A DNA stretch of 64,000 nucleotides from CBDCVN01 sp965223045 (GCA_965223045.1 CBDCVN010000013.1:2294001-2358000); one strand, 5' to 3'; positions 1 to 9,436 are shown, counted from the stretch's first letter. Made by a program: numbers and translations. The notes: a model not told the origin generated them from the sequence alone.

Positions 1-740
1 ATACTTTGCTCTAAATTCTCGAGCACCCCAGCTAACTTTTCTTGATCTGTAGACATAAGCTGATAAGTCACTTGCTCACCACTTAGACGTTGAGTAAGAT
101 TTGCAAGAGTATCATCATAAAGTAACTTGCCTCGTTCAATAACAAGCACGCGCTCAACTAGTTTTTCAAGTTCAGCTAAAATGTGACTAGAAATAAGGAT
201 TGTCACTCCCCTTTTGGCTATCTTACGTAAGCTCTCTCGCACCTCAGCAATACCTACTGGGTCAAGACCATTAGTAGGTTCGTCTAATAAAAGTATTTTA
301 GGCTCCCATAAAAGTGCTCTTGCTAATCCTAAGCGCTGTCTCATCCCTTGAGAATAAGCCTTTACCTTCTTTTTAGTGGCCTTCTCCATATGCACAAAAT
401 GTAGAAGCTCATCAATCCGTTTCTCACTTACGCCACCATGAAGTAAAGAAGAGTGCCTTAAGTTATTTTTACCACTCATATAGGGGTAAAAGCTTGGCTC
501 TTCAATCATAGTACCAACCTCACGTAAACTTGCTCCGGGAGCACGCTCATCTAAAATATAAGACTTGCCCTTAGTAGGACGAACTAGCCCTGCTAGCATA
601 CGCAAAGTAGTGGTTTTCCCTGCTCCATTAGGGCCTAAAAAACCTACAATCTCTCCTTTTTCAACTTTAAAACTGACGTTGTTAACAGCTAGGTGTTTAC
701 CATAGCGCTTTGTTAAACTTTGTGCTTCAATAGCGGGCAT
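1..740 (-). CDS. ABC transporter ATP-binding protein, 3' end beyond window
   Basis: ATPase subunit of an ABC exporter of the CcmA/DrrA class. The reading frame starts with ATG at 740 and stays open to the window edge (about 246 codons seen). Visible in order: Walker A GPNGAGKTT near residue 40, the ABC signature YSQGMRQRLGLA, Walker B ILLLDEPTNGLDP and the switch histidine in ISSHIL. A membrane permease would be expected downstream, outside the window. Substrate unknown. The family call is secure; the transported compound cannot be inferred. Confidence 0.93.
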   Translation of the reverse strand, partial: MPAIEAQSLTKRYGKHLAVNNVSFKVEKGEIVGFLGPNGAGKTTTLRMLAGLVRPTKGKSYILDERAPGASLREVGTMIEEPSFYPYMSGKNNLRHSSLLHGGVSEKRIDELLHFVHMEKATKKKVKAYSQGMRQRLGLARALLWEPKILLLDEPTNGLDPVGIAEVRESLRKIAKRGVTILISSHILAELEKLVERVLVIERGKLLYDDTLANLTQRLSGEQVTYQLMSTDQEKLAGVLENLEQS

Positions 741-797
741 GAAATTCCTTTCAAAATAGTTCAAATTTTAAAATAGTCTTCTTAGAAAGATGTGACA

Positions 798-1214
798 TTA
801 AGACTTTATTACCAAATTAGGGAAGTCATTTTGATAGCGTTTTGGATCTAAAGTAATAAGCCTATCTGTTTCCAATAAAGCGTGTGCTCCCACTAGAAAA
901 TCTACTAAGAGCCGTTTAGGTTGCCCTCCGCTTGAGTTTCTACATTGTTTTGCGTAATTTGCAAAAGCTTCTCCTGCTTGTTGCCAAACAGCTTGATTAA
1001 GGCTAAAGTCTGTTTGTATTCCTGTATTTGTTAGAAAATTTTGCACAAACTGATTTGTCACCTTAGGGTATGCTAATAGCTCTGCATAGACAGGTGCACA
1101 GATGACTAATGCACCAACCTGACGAGCTTGCCCTAAAAGAATTGCCATTTGATTTGCTAGGGGTTCTTTTGACCAAAGTGCTGATATGACATTAGTATCT
1201 CTAGCACTTAGCAA
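798..1214 (-). CDS. vapC: PIN-domain toxin ribonuclease, VapC type
   Basis: Type II toxin of the PIN nuclease fold, expected to cleave RNA with Mg2+. The N-terminal signature RDTNVISALW carries the first acidic residue; later acidic positions occur in LLVDFLVGAHAL and ETDRLITLD, as in VapC proteins. Length of 138 residues is normal. The only reasonable start is TTG at 1214, which overlaps the end of the antitoxin gene by 7 nt, so translation is probably coupled. The family is clear; the target RNA is unknown. Confidence 0.88.
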   Translation of the reverse strand: MLSARDTNVISALWSKEPLANQMAILLGQARQVGALVICAPVYAELLAYPKVTNQFVQNFLTNTGIQTDFSLNQAVWQQAGEAFANYAKQCRNSSGGQPKRLLVDFLVGAHALLETDRLITLDPKRYQNDFPNLVIKS

Positions 1215-1456
1215 ATCTCTTCCTCATTTCGCAAATTACTTAGCCAAGCATTTATTTCATCAACACCTTCTAAAGCATTGAGTGCACCTGCATATTCTAA
1301 AAAAGGGTTTTCCTCATCATGTAAAGGTTGTAAAAACGTAATACCATCTTTGATAACGAATTCTACTCTAGATCCTTGCTTAAGACCTAAACGCTTACAT
1401 ACCTCTAAGGGGACGGTTATTTGTCCTTTACTGCTTACTGTAGCTGCAAAATCCAT
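1208..1456 (-). CDS. AbrB/MazE-type antitoxin
   Basis: Small (82 aa) SpoVT/AbrB swapped-hairpin DNA-binding protein. The motif VSSKGQITVPLEVCKRLGL near the N-terminus is diagnostic. It is the upstream member of a toxin-antitoxin pair with the PIN toxin at 798-1214 and overlaps it by 7 nt. It is expected to bind the toxin through its C-terminal tail and to repress its own promoter; a palindrome sits just upstream of the start at 1470-1484. Start ATG at 1456 has a GAGGTAAGGA Shine-Dalgarno stretch. Confidence 0.88.
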   Translation of the reverse strand: MDFAATVSSKGQITVPLEVCKRLGLKQGSRVEFVIKDGITFLQPLHDEENPFLEYAGALNALEGVDEINAWLSNLRNEEEIC

Positions 1457-1469
1457 TCCTTACCTCGCG

Positions 1470-1484
1470 TCCTTAATGTAAGGA
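1470..1484. promoter_or_regulatory. Palindromic candidate operator of the toxin-antitoxin pair
   Basis: The 15-bp sequence TCCTTAATGTAAGGA is a palindrome (TCCTTA, 3-nt centre, TAAGGA) 14 bp upstream of the antitoxin start. AbrB-type antitoxins autoregulate at such sites, so this is a plausible operator. Function is inferred from position and symmetry only. Confidence 0.45.
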
Positions 1485-1591
1485 TAGCACATTTTAACTT
1501 AAAACTAGATGGCAAAATGGCCTTTATTTAGATGCTCATAAGGCACTTTCCATGATTCATTGTCCAATATTATATGTTATAGTTGTTTCCT

Positions 1592-1906
1592 ATGGAAACA
1601 CCGGAAATAGATGTTTTTGAAGCAAAAAAACGCCTCGAGCAAGGTGGCCTTTTAGTAGACGTACGAGAGCAAGAAGAATTTGATAGTATACGAATTCCGG
1701 GCAGTATTTTAGTACCATTATCAGAGTTTAATGAGCGCTATGAAGAGTTGCCTAAAGATAAAAATATAATTATGCAGTGCCGCACGGGTGCAAGAAGCGC
1801 CAAAACAACTGACTTTCTCCTAGAAAAGGGCTATCAAGCAATTAATATGGCTGGCGGTATAATTGAATGGGAAGAAGCAGATTTCCCTGTTGAATACGGT
1901 GATTAA
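1592..1906 (+). CDS. Single-domain rhodanese-like sulfurtransferase
   Basis: A 104-residue rhodanese domain: VDVREQEEFDSIRIPGS near the N-terminus, then the active-site loop CRTGARS whose cysteine would carry persulfide, then MAGGIIEWEEADFP at the end. Likely cytoplasmic sulfur transfer; no partner gene is adjacent. ATG at 1592 is preferred: TATAGT lies 8 nt upstream with no Shine-Dalgarno, the pattern of a leaderless mRNA. An in-frame TTG at 1583 overlaps that box and is less likely. Confidence 0.88.
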   Translation: METPEIDVFEAKKRLEQGGLLVDVREQEEFDSIRIPGSILVPLSEFNERYEELPKDKNIIMQCRTGARSAKTTDFLLEKGYQAINMAGGIIEWEEADFPVEYGD

Positions 1907-2007
1907 TCAGTTATAGTGCGCTAGAAAAAATCATTTCCAAAAATAGAAACCTAGCTCTGTAGTACATGACCTTAACTAGAAATGAGATATTGCTAATAAG
2001 CCAGTGT

Positions 2008-2035
2008 GTAAGGGTTCAAGTTTTTGAACCCCTAC
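2008..2035. repeat. 28-bp palindromic repeat, copy 1
   Basis: Arms GTAAGGGTTCAAG and TTTTTGAACCCCTAC form a near-perfect hairpin between the rhodanese gene and tsaB. A perfect version of the same 28-bp unit occurs at 58350-58377. No T-run follows, so it is not a standard terminator. It is most like a REP-type dispersed palindrome. Confidence 0.6.
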
Positions 2036-2087
2036 AGTTACGCAAAAGTAAGACTTGTAGGGAAAATACTGTTGTGGATATTTATAA

Positions 2088-2648
2088 ATGCTCCTCTATT
2101 TAGGTATAGATAGTGCTACTCCTTATCTTTCTTTGTCGCTTTGCTCAGAAAAAAGTATTTTAGCTAGTTTCTGCGAGCGTTTGGAGCGCAATCATGCTAA
2201 GCGCATTATCCCTGAAATTAATGGACTTTTTTCACAAACTGGAGCGACTAAAAGTGATTTGGTAGCAATTGGAGTAGGTTTAGGACCGGGCTCTTACACA
2301 GGTTTGCGCATAGGTATAGCAGTGGCTAAGGGGTTGGCTCGAGCCTTAGAAATACCTCTAGTTGGCGCTAGTACTTTAGAAGCTATAGCTGCACCCCATT
2401 TAAGCATTGACCAGCCAGAGGTAGTGGTTTTGCTGGAAGCTCATCGTGGCAATGCTTATGTTGGGCATTACAAATGGCATGAAGGTAATGTTGAGCAAAA
2501 AGAATTAAAGAAGGTTGCTCGAGACAACTTAAGGGAATACTCTCAACTTCCTCTTATAGAAAATGCCCCTCCTAAAGCAAGTTATCTAGCACAAAAATCT
2601 GCAGGGGAAACAAAGTTGTTTTTGGGGCTCGAGCCTTTGTACTTATAA
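2088..2648 (+). CDS. tsaB: tRNA threonylcarbamoyladenosine biosynthesis protein TsaB
   Basis: TsaB (YeaZ) is the non-catalytic partner of TsaD in making t6A37 on ANN-decoding tRNAs. The N-terminus YLGIDSATPYLSLSLC and the central block GVGLGPGSYTGLRIGIAVAKGLA are characteristic of the ASKHA-fold family. At 186 aa it is shorter than the usual 220-230 residues, but it ends in the typical LEPLYL, so it looks complete. TsaD, TsaC and TsaE are not in the window. Confidence 0.92.
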   Translation: MLLYLGIDSATPYLSLSLCSEKSILASFCERLERNHAKRIIPEINGLFSQTGATKSDLVAIGVGLGPGSYTGLRIGIAVAKGLARALEIPLVGASTLEAIAAPHLSIDQPEVVVLLEAHRGNAYVGHYKWHEGNVEQKELKKVARDNLREYSQLPLIENAPPKASYLAQKSAGETKLFLGLEPLYL

Positions 2649-2883
2649 ATTTTACTTATTCCTAAATTAATGTTTGGGTGGGCATTATAGCTAGGGTTGC
2701 AAATTCGGTTTTCTTATGTTAAATTGTGTGGTGTTCATCACCCTTTAATAAGGGATTAGGTGGTGCATTACAAGCCCTTGGTGTGGTTTTAATGTATTTG
2801 TTAAAGGTTCTGTATTTAGTGTCGGATTGCTAATGTGATACGCTGTCCAATTTTATAATTTTAGAATGAAGAGGGTATAATTT

Positions 2884-3327
2884 ATGAAATACTCCATAAG
2901 TTTATTAACAAGAAACACCTTGCTGATGTTTCTTATATTGGTCACTAGTGTTAGTTGCACTATAAGACTTATATCTAACTACGATGAGCAAACTGATGAA
3001 GCTGTAACTGCTTTGCAACGAAAGCTCTCTACCTTTTTTGTTGAACTAGAGAGTACTGCTGGAACAGATGCAGCCCACATTGATAACCATATTGATTTCT
3101 ATAAAGAAGTTGATGTAGATATTAGTGCTATTGCTTTACGAGTTGCGGCTCTTCCCAAAAATGAAATTACCCAGCAGCAGATTAAATTACTTCGTGATAA
3201 TCTTGCAAAATTAAAGGAAATTCATCAGATTGGTATATCCTCTGTAGAGCTCGTTTCAGTAATTAGAGAGGACTTTGATCAGGCGTTGGCAAGTATTCTT
3301 AGGTTAGAACTCGCAAAGAAACGTTGA
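2884..3327 (+). CDS. Small lipoprotein, conserved hypothetical type
   Basis: A 147-aa protein with an N-terminal signal and lipobox (LVTSVSC, Cys about residue 25), so probably membrane-anchored. The mature part is mostly charged helix with no catalytic motif that I recognise. It precedes the 107-aa gene at 3341 by 13 nt, with a broken LysM gene after that, so the three probably formed one unit linked to the cell envelope. Function unknown; no family name assigned. Confidence 0.75.
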   Translation: MKYSISLLTRNTLLMFLILVTSVSCTIRLISNYDEQTDEAVTALQRKLSTFFVELESTAGTDAAHIDNHIDFYKEVDVDISAIALRVAALPKNEITQQQIKLLRDNLAKLKEIHQIGISSVELVSVIREDFDQALASILRLELAKKR

Positions 3328-3340
3328 GAGGTTTGAGAAA

Positions 3341-3664
3341 GTGGATCTTGATAACTTACTAAATAATATGCTCAATGCTGTAAAAGGTGTCTTGTCAGAA
3401 AAGTGGCCAGAGGTTAAAGATTATGCCAAAACTGAGTTGAAAGGAATTGCTGAGGGTATAATTCTAATAGAAAAACTAAAGTTAAGTGGCCAGATCTCTG
3501 AAGAACAAGCAAGGCTTCTTTTAGACATGAAACGCAATACAGCAAAGATCGTGCTGTTAACCATTGAAGGCTTAGGTCTTTTAGCTGTTGAGGAAGCTAT
3601 AAATGCAGCTCTTAGTGCCGTAAGAGAAACTGTAAACGGTGCTCTTGATTTTGTATTGTTGTGA
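3341..3664 (+). CDS. Hypothetical helical protein
   Basis: A 107-aa protein starting at GTG with GAGAGG 8 nt upstream. It appears fully alpha-helical: a charged first half (VKDYAKTELKGIAEGI) and a hydrophobic helix near residues 65-85 (KIVLLTIEGLGLLAVEEAI). No signal peptide. It follows the lipoprotein at 2884 after 13 nt, so the two are probably co-transcribed. I do not recognise a named domain. Confidence 0.7.
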   Translation: MDLDNLLNNMLNAVKGVLSEKWPEVKDYAKTELKGIAEGIILIEKLKLSGQISEEQARLLLDMKRNTAKIVLLTIEGLGLLAVEEAINAALSAVRETVNGALDFVLL

Positions 3665-3738
3665 TTCATAGAGCTTAAGAAACTGTGCTTCCAAAGGTAA
3701 TGGAGAGACAATGACTTTTGTGCTAATTGGAGGATTAT

Positions 3739-3981
3739 GTGCTTGAGCAACACAAGGTAATTTCAGGTGAAACCCTATCCAAAATTGCAAGTAAAACTCT
3801 AGGTTCATCGACTAGATGGCAAAGCATTGCCAAACTAAATGGTATTAATGACCCTAAAGGGGTTGGGTAAATTTTGACTCTACCACTTTATATTGTTCAA
3901 CTTGGTGACACCTTATCTGCTTTGGCTTTTTTAAGTGTGGTAAATTTCAATAAAAAATTAACGGAGAACTCACTTCAATGA
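3739..3981 (+). pseudogene. LysM-domain protein interrupted by an in-frame stop
   Basis: The frame opens at GTG 3739 with a TTGGAGGATT ribosome site. It reads one LysM domain (HKVISGETLSKIASKTLG, then RWQSIAKLNGINDPKGVG), hits TAA at 3868-3870, and continues in frame with ILTLPLYIVQLGDTLSALAF, i.e. the end of the first LysM and the start of a second. The stop sits where LysM proteins have Gln in VGQ-LTLP, so CAA to TAA is the simplest history. The frame ends in TGA at 3981, overlapping the next gene's ATG by 4 nt. Known LysM domains bind peptidoglycan. Confidence 0.75.
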
Positions 3982-6284
3982 AATGCTGGATACTTTTTCT
4001 ACTAGTTTTCGGGGTTTTTGCAAATTCGTTTGCACAAAACACAAGTCTTCAAATTAATGTAGAAGGACTACCTTCTGGAAATATTTTTCCTAGCAATCAT
4101 GTTGTTGTATGGGGAAACGAGCTTCCATTTACATGGGTTAGTGATAATGCAGTCATTAACAACCTTTCTCCCAATACTACTTATTTTGTTGGAGGCTCAG
4201 AGGTAACAATCAATGGCACAACTAAGTTTATTCAAAGAGAAGGTCACTCTTTAACTATTCCAAGTATACCTTTGGGACAACAAGAAATTATAGATATTAA
4301 TTATGTTTCTACAGAACCACCTCCTAACACTAAGCTAGTAATTTGCGAAATTGGCCCAGTAACACATGATAGTAAAAGTTCATGGTTAGAAATCTATAAT
4401 GCTGGCACAGGGACAGTTAACCTATCAGAATACCAATTAAGGGCACTTTCTGTAGTCCAAACTTCTATCATTGAGGATAATAATGGCCATAGGCGTGTTA
4501 AACGTTATGAGCATTTACGAACAGGTTCCCAACAAGATTTTAGCTTACCTGAAATACTTCTCGAGCAAGATAGCTATGTAGTTGTACAAGCAAAAATTCG
4601 TGATGTGATGACCAATGGTCCTAAAACAATAGTGCTAGGGATTGAAAACAGCCAAAACAACTCTATAACATATCCATACTGGATTGATAGAGAAGGCCAA
4701 GTTGAACTGAGGCATAATAGTGGGGAAATAGAAGACTTTGTGGCTTGGGGAACTTCTCCTATAGATTCATCTCTTTTGCAAAATAATGTTTGGGAAGGTG
4801 AGCGTGTACCCTTAACAGAAATACTAACAGGTCACTCTTATGCTAGGAGAATGGGCTGTGAAGACCATAACCTTGCTGGAGATTGGCATTTGCAAGCGTT
4901 TACAACACCAGGTGGACCTAATGATGTTGTTCTTGGTGCTGCAGACATTGATGATGATGGTATTCCAGATTATGCAGAGAGGGAATTAGGCACGCCAGAT
5001 AGTGGTCGATATGGCGGCATTAATTACTTTGATTTGGGTGCTGTTGTAGGGGTCAAAGATATATTTGTTGAAGTTGATGTGATGGATGTAAGAGACAGTC
5101 AAGGAAACATTGATCTTGCCAAAAAAGAGCAAATACACCCTAGACAAGAAACATTAAATAAAGTTGTTGCAGCTTTTAAAACTAATGGACCCCAAGTTAC
5201 CGTTGGTGATGAGAGTGTGCCTAAGTTTGCAATTCATTTTGATGTGGGTGATTTTTACTCTGGCTCTAATGTTATAGATACCAACAATTACAATTTAGGT
5301 CAGGGAAATTCTATGATTCCCTATAGTCCAAAAATAAATTTAGCCTCCAATAGTGTGGAATTGCTCGAGAATCAAAAAAGCCTATACACCTACAAATTTG
5401 AACATTTTGATCCTGTACGCCGCCCAATATTTCATTACATGATTATGGGTAGTACTCAAGAAATACCTGCTGGAAGTTCAGGGTTAGCCGAGGTAGAAGC
5501 AAATGACTCAATTATTACGCTCGAGGGTTGGAATATTGGCGAGAATAAGCCAGGTGGTCTAACCAAGCTAATTAACTATCAGGCAGTAATTATTATGCAT
5601 GAAATAGGTCATAACCTTGGTTTGCATCATGGTGGGCCTTATGTGCTTGAATTTATAGATGATGATGGAGATGGTAATGCTGATAGGTCTGTAGAGAAAA
5701 ATACCGAGCATATGAAGCCTAACTATAGAAGCATAATGAATTACCTTTTTGCACCCTATGGAACTCCTGGCAATGGAATTTCGGCCCAAACAAGATATCA
5801 CAACATCTATGTGCAATTTGAAGATCATGTCAACGCCATTGATTTTATTACCGATGAATGCAATTTTGTAAATTCACCCTGCAATGACAATTTCGTTATC
5901 GACTACTCTCATGGATTTACCCCTCCTATAAATGAGGATGCTGTCTTTGAAAATGTTGGCGATGGGGTAGGTCCTATTGACTACAATTTTGATGGTCAGA
6001 TTACTAATGATTTAAAGGCGATAGATCTTAGGCGGGATGCCACAGCTGATGGACAAGGTGGTGCTATAGATATTCCGTCCCCTGGAGAAGTTCTCCATGA
6101 CTTTGATGATTGGGCCAAGCTAAAAGTAAACTTCAATAAAATAGAAACTAGTTTTCTTTTTGATATACCTTTTGATATGCCAGTTGAAGATGATTTTGTA
6201 GATACTACTATTGATATAAATCCCATGGAGGATGATTTTCAGCAAAACATAATAAAAGAAATAGAACCCTTTTGGATTAAATAA
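3978..6284 (+). CDS. Secreted metzincin-type metalloprotease with lamin-tail-like domain
   Basis: A 768-aa exported protein. A signal peptide ends near FANSFAQ (residue 20). Residues about 110-310 resemble a lamin-tail domain (KLVICEIGPVT, SWLEIYNAGTGTVNLSEYQL). A calcium-loop-like stretch (DIDDDGIPDYAERELGT) leads into the catalytic part. The zinc motif HEIGHNLGLHH at residues 541-551 fits HExxHxxGxxH, and the Met-turn candidate SIMNYLF is near residue 587. It is probably an extracellular protease acting on proteins taken as nutrients, or on the envelope. Its start overlaps the LysM remnant. The substrate is not deducible. Confidence 0.85.
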   Translation: MKCWILFLLVFGVFANSFAQNTSLQINVEGLPSGNIFPSNHVVVWGNELPFTWVSDNAVINNLSPNTTYFVGGSEVTINGTTKFIQREGHSLTIPSIPLGQQEIIDINYVSTEPPPNTKLVICEIGPVTHDSKSSWLEIYNAGTGTVNLSEYQLRALSVVQTSIIEDNNGHRRVKRYEHLRTGSQQDFSLPEILLEQDSYVVVQAKIRDVMTNGPKTIVLGIENSQNNSITYPYWIDREGQVELRHNSGEIEDFVAWGTSPIDSSLLQNNVWEGERVPLTEILTGHSYARRMGCEDHNLAGDWHLQAFTTPGGPNDVVLGAADIDDDGIPDYAERELGTPDSGRYGGINYFDLGAVVGVKDIFVEVDVMDVRDSQGNIDLAKKEQIHPRQETLNKVVAAFKTNGPQVTVGDESVPKFAIHFDVGDFYSGSNVIDTNNYNLGQGNSMIPYSPKINLASNSVELLENQKSLYTYKFEHFDPVRRPIFHYMIMGSTQEIPAGSSGLAEVEANDSIITLEGWNIGENKPGGLTKLINYQAVIIMHEIGHNLGLHHGGPYVLEFIDDDGDGNADRSVEKNTEHMKPNYRSIMNYLFAPYGTPGNGISAQTRYHNIYVQFEDHVNAIDFITDECNFVNSPCNDNFVIDYSHGFTPPINEDAVFENVGDGVGPIDYNFDGQITNDLKAIDLRRDATADGQGGAIDIPSPGEVLHDFDDWAKLKVNFNKIETSFLFDIPFDMPVEDDFVDTTIDINPMEDDFQQNIIKEIEPFWIK

Positions 6285-6421
6285 TCTTGTGAATGAACTA
6301 TGTTATCAATGCTATAGAACTGAAATTTACAAGAGTTAAGTTAATTCTATACTATGGTAGTTATAAATCTAGTAAGTTACTTGCTACAAGCAAGCAGCTA
6401 ATTAATTTTGGAGGTTGTTAA

Positions 6422-6766
6422 GTGAAACGTTTTTTTGGTTTGGTGTTGATGGTTTTTGTTCTTAGTGCTTGTTTTCCAGGTGGTATAAGTTTCCCCCAGC
6501 ACATATTAAGAGATTGTGTATCTAAGATAGTAACGGAAGGAGCAACTAAAAACGCCTTCTCCAGCTGTATAACTACAGCAGGACTAACATTAACTGAAAG
6601 CTTGCTCAAGAAGCTCGAGAAAGATTTACTAAAACTCGATGAGCCTGCTTTTGACAGAGTTACTAATACTCTCTTGGATTCAGAATTCCAGCTAGATGGG
6701 CCATTTGAAAAAGAGGAAGTGGCAAGTTTATTAGTTCAGGAAATTAAAGAGATCAGCGGGCAGTAG
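6422..6766 (+). CDS. Small lipoprotein, hypothetical
   Basis: A 114-aa protein from GTG 6422 with TTGGAGG 7 nt upstream. The signal ends in a lipobox VLSAC (Cys 17). The mature part is short, helical and charged (ESLLKKLEKDLLKLDEPAFDRVTNTL) with two further cysteines. It lies 27 nt upstream of the protease at 6794 and is probably co-transcribed; it could be an inhibitor or chaperone for it, but nothing in the sequence proves this. Confidence 0.72.
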   Translation: MKRFFGLVLMVFVLSACFPGGISFPQHILRDCVSKIVTEGATKNAFSSCITTAGLTLTESLLKKLEKDLLKLDEPAFDRVTNTLLDSEFQLDGPFEKEEVASLLVQEIKEISGQ

Positions 6767-6793
6767 TGCTAGATAAATAGGAGGATAAAAATT

Positions 6794-8998
6794 ATGAAAA
6801 AAATACTTACCCTAATAATAAAGTTTTTACTTTTACCTATAACCATTTTGATTTTATTGGCTGGTTCATGTGTTCCCAAAGCTAAAATAGTAACGATATC
6901 AGAAGGCGGCACAGGGACATTTGAATATGCTCTAACAAATGCAAAGATGGAATCTTTATCAATAACAACAGATGCAGATGGAGTAGCAAAGGCTTCCCCA
7001 ACAATAGAAGTCAAGAGTTCAGATGATGATGTAACAATAAATCAAAGCTCGATGCCCAGTGGTTGGAACTTAGATACAGTTGAATGTAAAAACAAGGATG
7101 ATGATAATGTAGGTAACCTTAATGGAACAACATATACTATTCCCAAAGAATTACTATCAGATGAAGAAATCTATACTTGTACATTTACTAATGTAAAAGA
7201 TGAGTGCCCCGAGTACGATTTATCTTTTGCTAATGTTCATGTAAATCAAAGTATACAAAAGAGTGATCCAAGCAGTAGAATTCCTCTTGTTGAAAATCGT
7301 AGTGCAGTTTTAAGGGCTTTTGTAGTTGCCAATTGTGAAAAAAGCTTAGCCAATACTCCTCTTATTAAAGCATTAATTACCCTACCTAATGGGAGTAGTT
7401 TTACTAGAAATCTTGAAGGTGAGTTTAATCCTGTTCCAACAACTTTTGATGAAAGCCACTCATATCACCTTAACTTGCTCAGTGATTGGATGATTAATGG
7501 TACTACAATTGAACTTGAAATTGATCCAGAAAGCGCTATAGAGGGTGAGGTTGCAGGGAACAATATAGAAGAATTAACTGTAGAAACGCAAGAACTTGAT
7601 CCCTTATTAATAACACTTGTTCCCATAATTTATGACAATGTAAGCAATACTGATCCTAATACTAACTTTACTATTCCAAATTTACCTTTAAATGGTGATT
7701 CTTTCTTAAGGCAAGCAGAAAATATGTTGCCATTGCCAACAGGAACTATAAAAACTGTTCGCTCTCCTTTTGGTTTTAGAGGAAATCTGAGCACTGTATC
7801 TGGCTGGATAGACTTATTGAACAAAATGGCACAATTAAGACTTAATGAAAATGCAACTGGGAACCAGTATTACTATGCAATTGTTAATCCACAATATGAA
7901 GGTGGTTTTATTTCTGGAATTGCACTACTAAATCCTAATTTTGACCCAAATAACAAGGTAGGAGTTATTTGGCATAGGGTTGGATCAACTTTTGCACACG
8001 AACTTGGTCATAACTGGAATCGCAATCATGTTAGTGGGTGTGGGAATCCAGCTAGCCCTGACAGTAATTTCCCCCACTCTGGAGGCAAGATAGGTTTCTG
8101 GGGGATAGATCCAACAGCAAGTGTTTTAAGCTTGAAAAACCCAGCAGAATTCTCTGACGTTATGACTTATTGTAGCGAACGTTGGATCAGTGATTATACC
8201 TATCAAGCCATGTTCGACTATCGCCTTACAGAAAGAACAATCAATAATGAAAGTCCACCTTTACCTGAAATTATAGGTAATGAAATAGCAAGTTTTTTAG
8301 TTAGTGGTCAGATTACTTTTGAAGGAGATCAGATTCTTTCAGGAAAGCTCGAGGAAATTGTAAAGCTAGAAGGAGTGCCTGTAAATAATTTCCCCCTTGA
8401 AGGTGTTGAAAAGCCTTACACATTAAAGGCCTTTGGGGAAAACGACAATGGTGAGGAGATAGTGTTGTTCGAACACCAATTTGCTGCAACAGAGATTGCT
8501 GATCCACAACCTTCTGAGCCAGAAGCTCTTGGTTTAAATGAAAGTGAAATAAGTGGAAAAATGGAGCAATTTACTTTTAATATTACTGTGGAGAGCAATA
8601 TTATAGAGCAAGTTAAATCCTATGGATTTTTTAGTAATGCAACAAGCGCATTTGCTGAAGTAAGTGAAGAAGTTGCTGCAGAATTTGATGTGGCTGGAGA
8701 AATAGAATTAGACAGAGTTCAATCAAGTTTACCTGATGATGTTGCTTTTGATGTAGAATCAGGAGCTTTTGTTAATCCATTAAATAATGGCTTAATCAAA
8801 TTTACATGGAATAGTGAAATCTATCCCAAAATAATCATTCGTGATGGTCCAGAAGGAGAAGTATTATCAATCACTACAGTTGAAGAAGGTGAGGAAACAG
8901 GAGAAATCGTTATTATGCCGACAGCTGATACTCTGGAGGTCACTTATTCTGATGGTATTAATAGCCACACTGAAAACATAGAAGTATCACCTCAATAA
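6794..8998 (+). CDS. Lipoprotein metalloprotease with C-terminal accessory module
   Basis: A 734-aa protein with a signal and lipobox (LLAGSC). A prealbumin-like beta domain spans about residues 35-135 (ISEGGTGTFEYALTN). The zinc motif HELGHNWNRNH starts at residue 402: HExxHxxNxxH, with Asn where metzincins usually have Gly. A Met-turn candidate VMTYC lies near residue 457. The C-terminal 230 residues (from FLVSGQITFEG) form a module also found alone in the lipoprotein at 9437. Start ATG has AGGAGG upstream. Probably surface-attached proteolysis; specificity unknown. Confidence 0.85.
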   Translation: MKKILTLIIKFLLLPITILILLAGSCVPKAKIVTISEGGTGTFEYALTNAKMESLSITTDADGVAKASPTIEVKSSDDDVTINQSSMPSGWNLDTVECKNKDDDNVGNLNGTTYTIPKELLSDEEIYTCTFTNVKDECPEYDLSFANVHVNQSIQKSDPSSRIPLVENRSAVLRAFVVANCEKSLANTPLIKALITLPNGSSFTRNLEGEFNPVPTTFDESHSYHLNLLSDWMINGTTIELEIDPESAIEGEVAGNNIEELTVETQELDPLLITLVPIIYDNVSNTDPNTNFTIPNLPLNGDSFLRQAENMLPLPTGTIKTVRSPFGFRGNLSTVSGWIDLLNKMAQLRLNENATGNQYYYAIVNPQYEGGFISGIALLNPNFDPNNKVGVIWHRVGSTFAHELGHNWNRNHVSGCGNPASPDSNFPHSGGKIGFWGIDPTASVLSLKNPAEFSDVMTYCSERWISDYTYQAMFDYRLTERTINNESPPLPEIIGNEIASFLVSGQITFEGDQILSGKLEEIVKLEGVPVNNFPLEGVEKPYTLKAFGENDNGEEIVLFEHQFAATEIADPQPSEPEALGLNESEISGKMEQFTFNITVESNIIEQVKSYGFFSNATSAFAEVSEEVAAEFDVAGEIELDRVQSSLPDDVAFDVESGAFVNPLNNGLIKFTWNSEIYPKIIIRDGPEGEVLSITTVEEGEETGEIVIMPTADTLEVTYSDGINSHTENIEVSPQ

Positions 8999-9436
8999 CT
9001 TTCTCTTTAGCCAGCTACATATAGTAAAGATTTTTTCTGAGAAGCACTCCCTGTCAAAATTCATGTCAAAGTGCTTCTTAAATAAGCCCATAAGCAATCT
9101 AGATAACTCCTTCTACATAGGATTTCCTTCAAATAGTATGTTCCTTAACTCTTTCTAACATAATCTAATATTATTTTTCTCTATCATATCAAGATGTCTT
9201 ATGAGGCATCTTTTGTGATTTTGAGAAAGTCAGGTCTGGGTCTCATAGATTTTATTTTATAGGTATTGCATTTGGAAAGAGCTTTATTAAATTCTTTACA
9301 AACTCTATAAATCATTAGAATTTCTTAATGTTCCTTGGTTTTAGCAAGGATTTTTTATAGCTTCTTTTTATAGAAAATAGATTGCAATAACCTACTTGCT
9401 CACTGGAGGCCAAACTTAACCTAGGAGGTAGTTTGT
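8999..9436. other. Gap with one weak hairpin
   Basis: Nothing coding is visible in these 438 bp. A hairpin at 9191-9214 (AAGATG, 12-nt loop, CATCTT) followed by TTTTG may end transcription of the protease gene. An AGGAGG ribosome site for the next gene lies at 9422-9427. Confidence 0.5.
9191..9218 (+). terminator. Weak candidate rho-independent terminator
   Basis: A 6-bp stem AAGATG/CATCTT with a 12-nt loop is followed by a short T-run. It lies about 190 bp downstream of the metalloprotease gene. The stem is A/T-rich, so efficiency is doubtful. Confidence 0.3.

Noticed and set aside
2008..2035. GGTTCAA near a stem suggested a tRNA T-loop
   Set aside because: The unit is a simple palindrome; no acceptor or anticodon stem is present around either copy.
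3421..3808. Overlapping minus-strand ORFs at 3421-3753 and 3581-3808
   Set aside because: They are the reverse of real plus-strand genes, with no plausible domain or ribosome site.
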